A stretch of DNA of 64,000 bases from positions 23,923,718-23,987,717 of the forward strand of contig NC_046673.1 in NCBI RefSeq assembly GCF_003369915.1. The letters run 5' to 3'. A program made the translations under genes and the position numbers. This document shows, piece after piece, positions 62,801-64,000 of the stretch. The notes beneath the pieces are model-generated. The model searched no databases, was not told the origin of the DNA, and saw nothing but the letters and a program-made list of their open reading frames with translations. The stretch comes from Drosophila miranda. Taxonomy: Eukaryota > Arthropoda > Insecta > Diptera > Drosophilidae. How positions within the stretch are numbered: the first letter of the stretch is position 1; every line of letters starts with the position of its first letter.

Positions 62801-64000
62801 CACTTTTTGAAATTTTTCTGTTGAGGTGCCTGCCCCAGCCTTTGGCTCCCGCTGCTGCTGCTGCTGTTGCAGTTGCACTTCAATATTTGCTGCTCAAACA
62901 AAAAGAGGTTTTCATTTTGTCCAAAGCTAAATGAAGGCCGGTCCGGTTCGTCCAGCAGCCAAGAACTTAAAGAATCATTTGAAGGGCTCTTTCCTTGGGT
63001 TTTTGAGCCCGGATTCGGGGGCATCCGATCAAAAAATTCTGTACCAAAGGACCCCAGCCCCCAACGAAAACGTATTTTATTCTGAGAAATGGGTTACACG
63101 ATGGAGATGATGGAGAGGAGACCTTCAATGGATGTGCATCCAGAGGAAACTATTTGCGAAAATTATCGACAATTTTTGGAAATGTGGAACCTATAATTTA
63201 GTGAAGTAATTACCTAAGAAATTCCATTAAAAACCAAGGCACTTTTTGGGTAATTTTGGAGAATAATGGAGGTTATTTACCCAACAAATTTGGATTTTAG
63301 CCCATAATAGATAGTTCCAAGTTTGGGCTGCATTTTTTCTTCTTTTTTCAATATTTCATTAAGATTGGTTTGAAATTGGACACTATATCATCCTAAATAT
63401 CACATATGTAGCTGCCATTGAAAACACATGCCAAAAGAGCAGTCATTTCTGTTATTGAAGATGTTTTAACCGAATCAATACAATTTTGTGGTTCATAGAT
63501 ACACTCATACATTCATTGAGGGTAACAAAAGGCTCTGGGTGCTCTGGGTGCTCTGTGCTCGATGCTATAGAGATAGATATCCTTTCTATCTGGCTTAAAC
63601 TCTTTTCGACACTTTGTCAGTTGGTGGTGCTGTGGGCTGTGGCTGTGGGCTGTGGGCTGTGGGTTGTGGCTGCTGTGACTGTGGCTGGTGTCCAAATATT
63701 GATTAAATGCACAAAAACCAAAGCCAACGGGCAGGACTCCCCTCGCTTGGGGATGGGTTTGGGGTATGGGATGTCTAGCATAGTGACACACATAAACCGC
63801 AGGGACAGATTGCTGTTGTTGGTGTTGCTGCTGACTGATTAGCGCCTTTGCTGCCTGTTTGTGTGGCTGTGTGCAAAATTGTTGAGCAATTAAGGTTATT
63901 GACCAACAACCCGTCGAAGGGTGCCAGTCGCCGTGGCAAAGGGACACTGACGGTTGGCTGCCTTCTCGGGTGACCCAATCGCATGTACTCGTAGTCGAGG
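59900..64000. other. Upstream of stg1, no supported gene
   Basis: The first ~300 bases may hold stg1 5' UTR (Gln-codon-rich CAG run at 60174-60192). Other contents: CCTGGG hexamers at 60549-60578, tandem AGAGCAGAGC near 60685, an A/T palindromic stretch at 62244-62290, TTTC units at 62402-62425, GTGTGTGG units at 62640-62697, and CTGTGGG units at 63630-63670. A segment at 61790-61970 (CTATACCCGACACTC phrase) resembles common fly repeat debris. Open frames are short and inconsistent. Confidence 0.4.

Noticed and set aside
1..64000. tRNA, rRNA and snRNA genes
   Set aside because: I saw no A-box/B-box pair with a foldable cloverleaf and no rRNA-like sequence by eye; a tRNAscan/Infernal run would be decisive.

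Overview
The window is nuclear DNA of a Drosophila species. Evidence: short 55-75 base GT-AG introns, fly core-promoter motifs (Inr+DPE, DRE, Motif 1), heavy CAG/CA/GA microsatellites, and a recognisable stargazin-like gene (stg1, on the X, Muller A, in D. melanogaster). The satellite-like units at 21.4-25.0 kb resemble DINE-1/SGM/ISY-type repeats of the obscura group. That makes an obscura-group X chromosome likely, but this is inference.

Layout. 0.4-1.9 kb (-): a Tim13-like twin-CX3C protein with a very long charged N-terminal extension. 3.6-4.6 kb (-): a small three-exon gene for an unrecognised two-TM protein. 5.3-20.9 kb: no gene seen, only microsatellites. 20.9-25.4 kb: an accessory block holding splice-bearing gene remnants, ~320 bp and ~245 bp tandem repeats, and a very large, almost perfect inverted repeat. 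Each 1.2 kb outer arm carries the same two-exon open frame, and perfect 101 bp inner arms flank a 98 bp loop. This is the most unusual structure in the window and has the form of a long hairpin-RNA (hpRNA/endo-siRNA) locus. 26.8-33.4 kb (-): a complete ten-exon full-size ABCA transporter (1987 aa by my joins). 33.4-43.5 kb: no coding gene seen, but a textbook TATA-less Inr+DPE promoter on the minus strand at 39.76 kb. 43.5-45.5 kb (-): a NUB1-like UBL/UBA protein. 47.0-51.0 kb (+): a 1293-aa LisH (OFD1/FOR20-type) protein with a regular array of TQT-like motifs. 51.2-59.9 kb (-): stg1, eight coding exons, with a DEN1/SENP8-like gene nested on the opposite strand in its second intron. 59.9-64 kb: upstream sequence with no gene seen.

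Exon joins were read by hand from splice sites, and reading-frame phase was checked by summing exon lengths: ABCA 5964 nt, stg1 3033 nt, LisH gene 3882 nt, NUB1-like 1836 nt, two-TM gene 795 nt, all divisible by 3. Functionally the window joins mitochondrial import (Tim-like), lipid transport (ABCA), NEDD8/ubiquitin biology (NUB1-like and the DEN1-like paralogue within 14 kb), centrosome/cilium-type scaffolding (LisH gene) and synaptic receptor accessory function (stg1). No operon logic applies.
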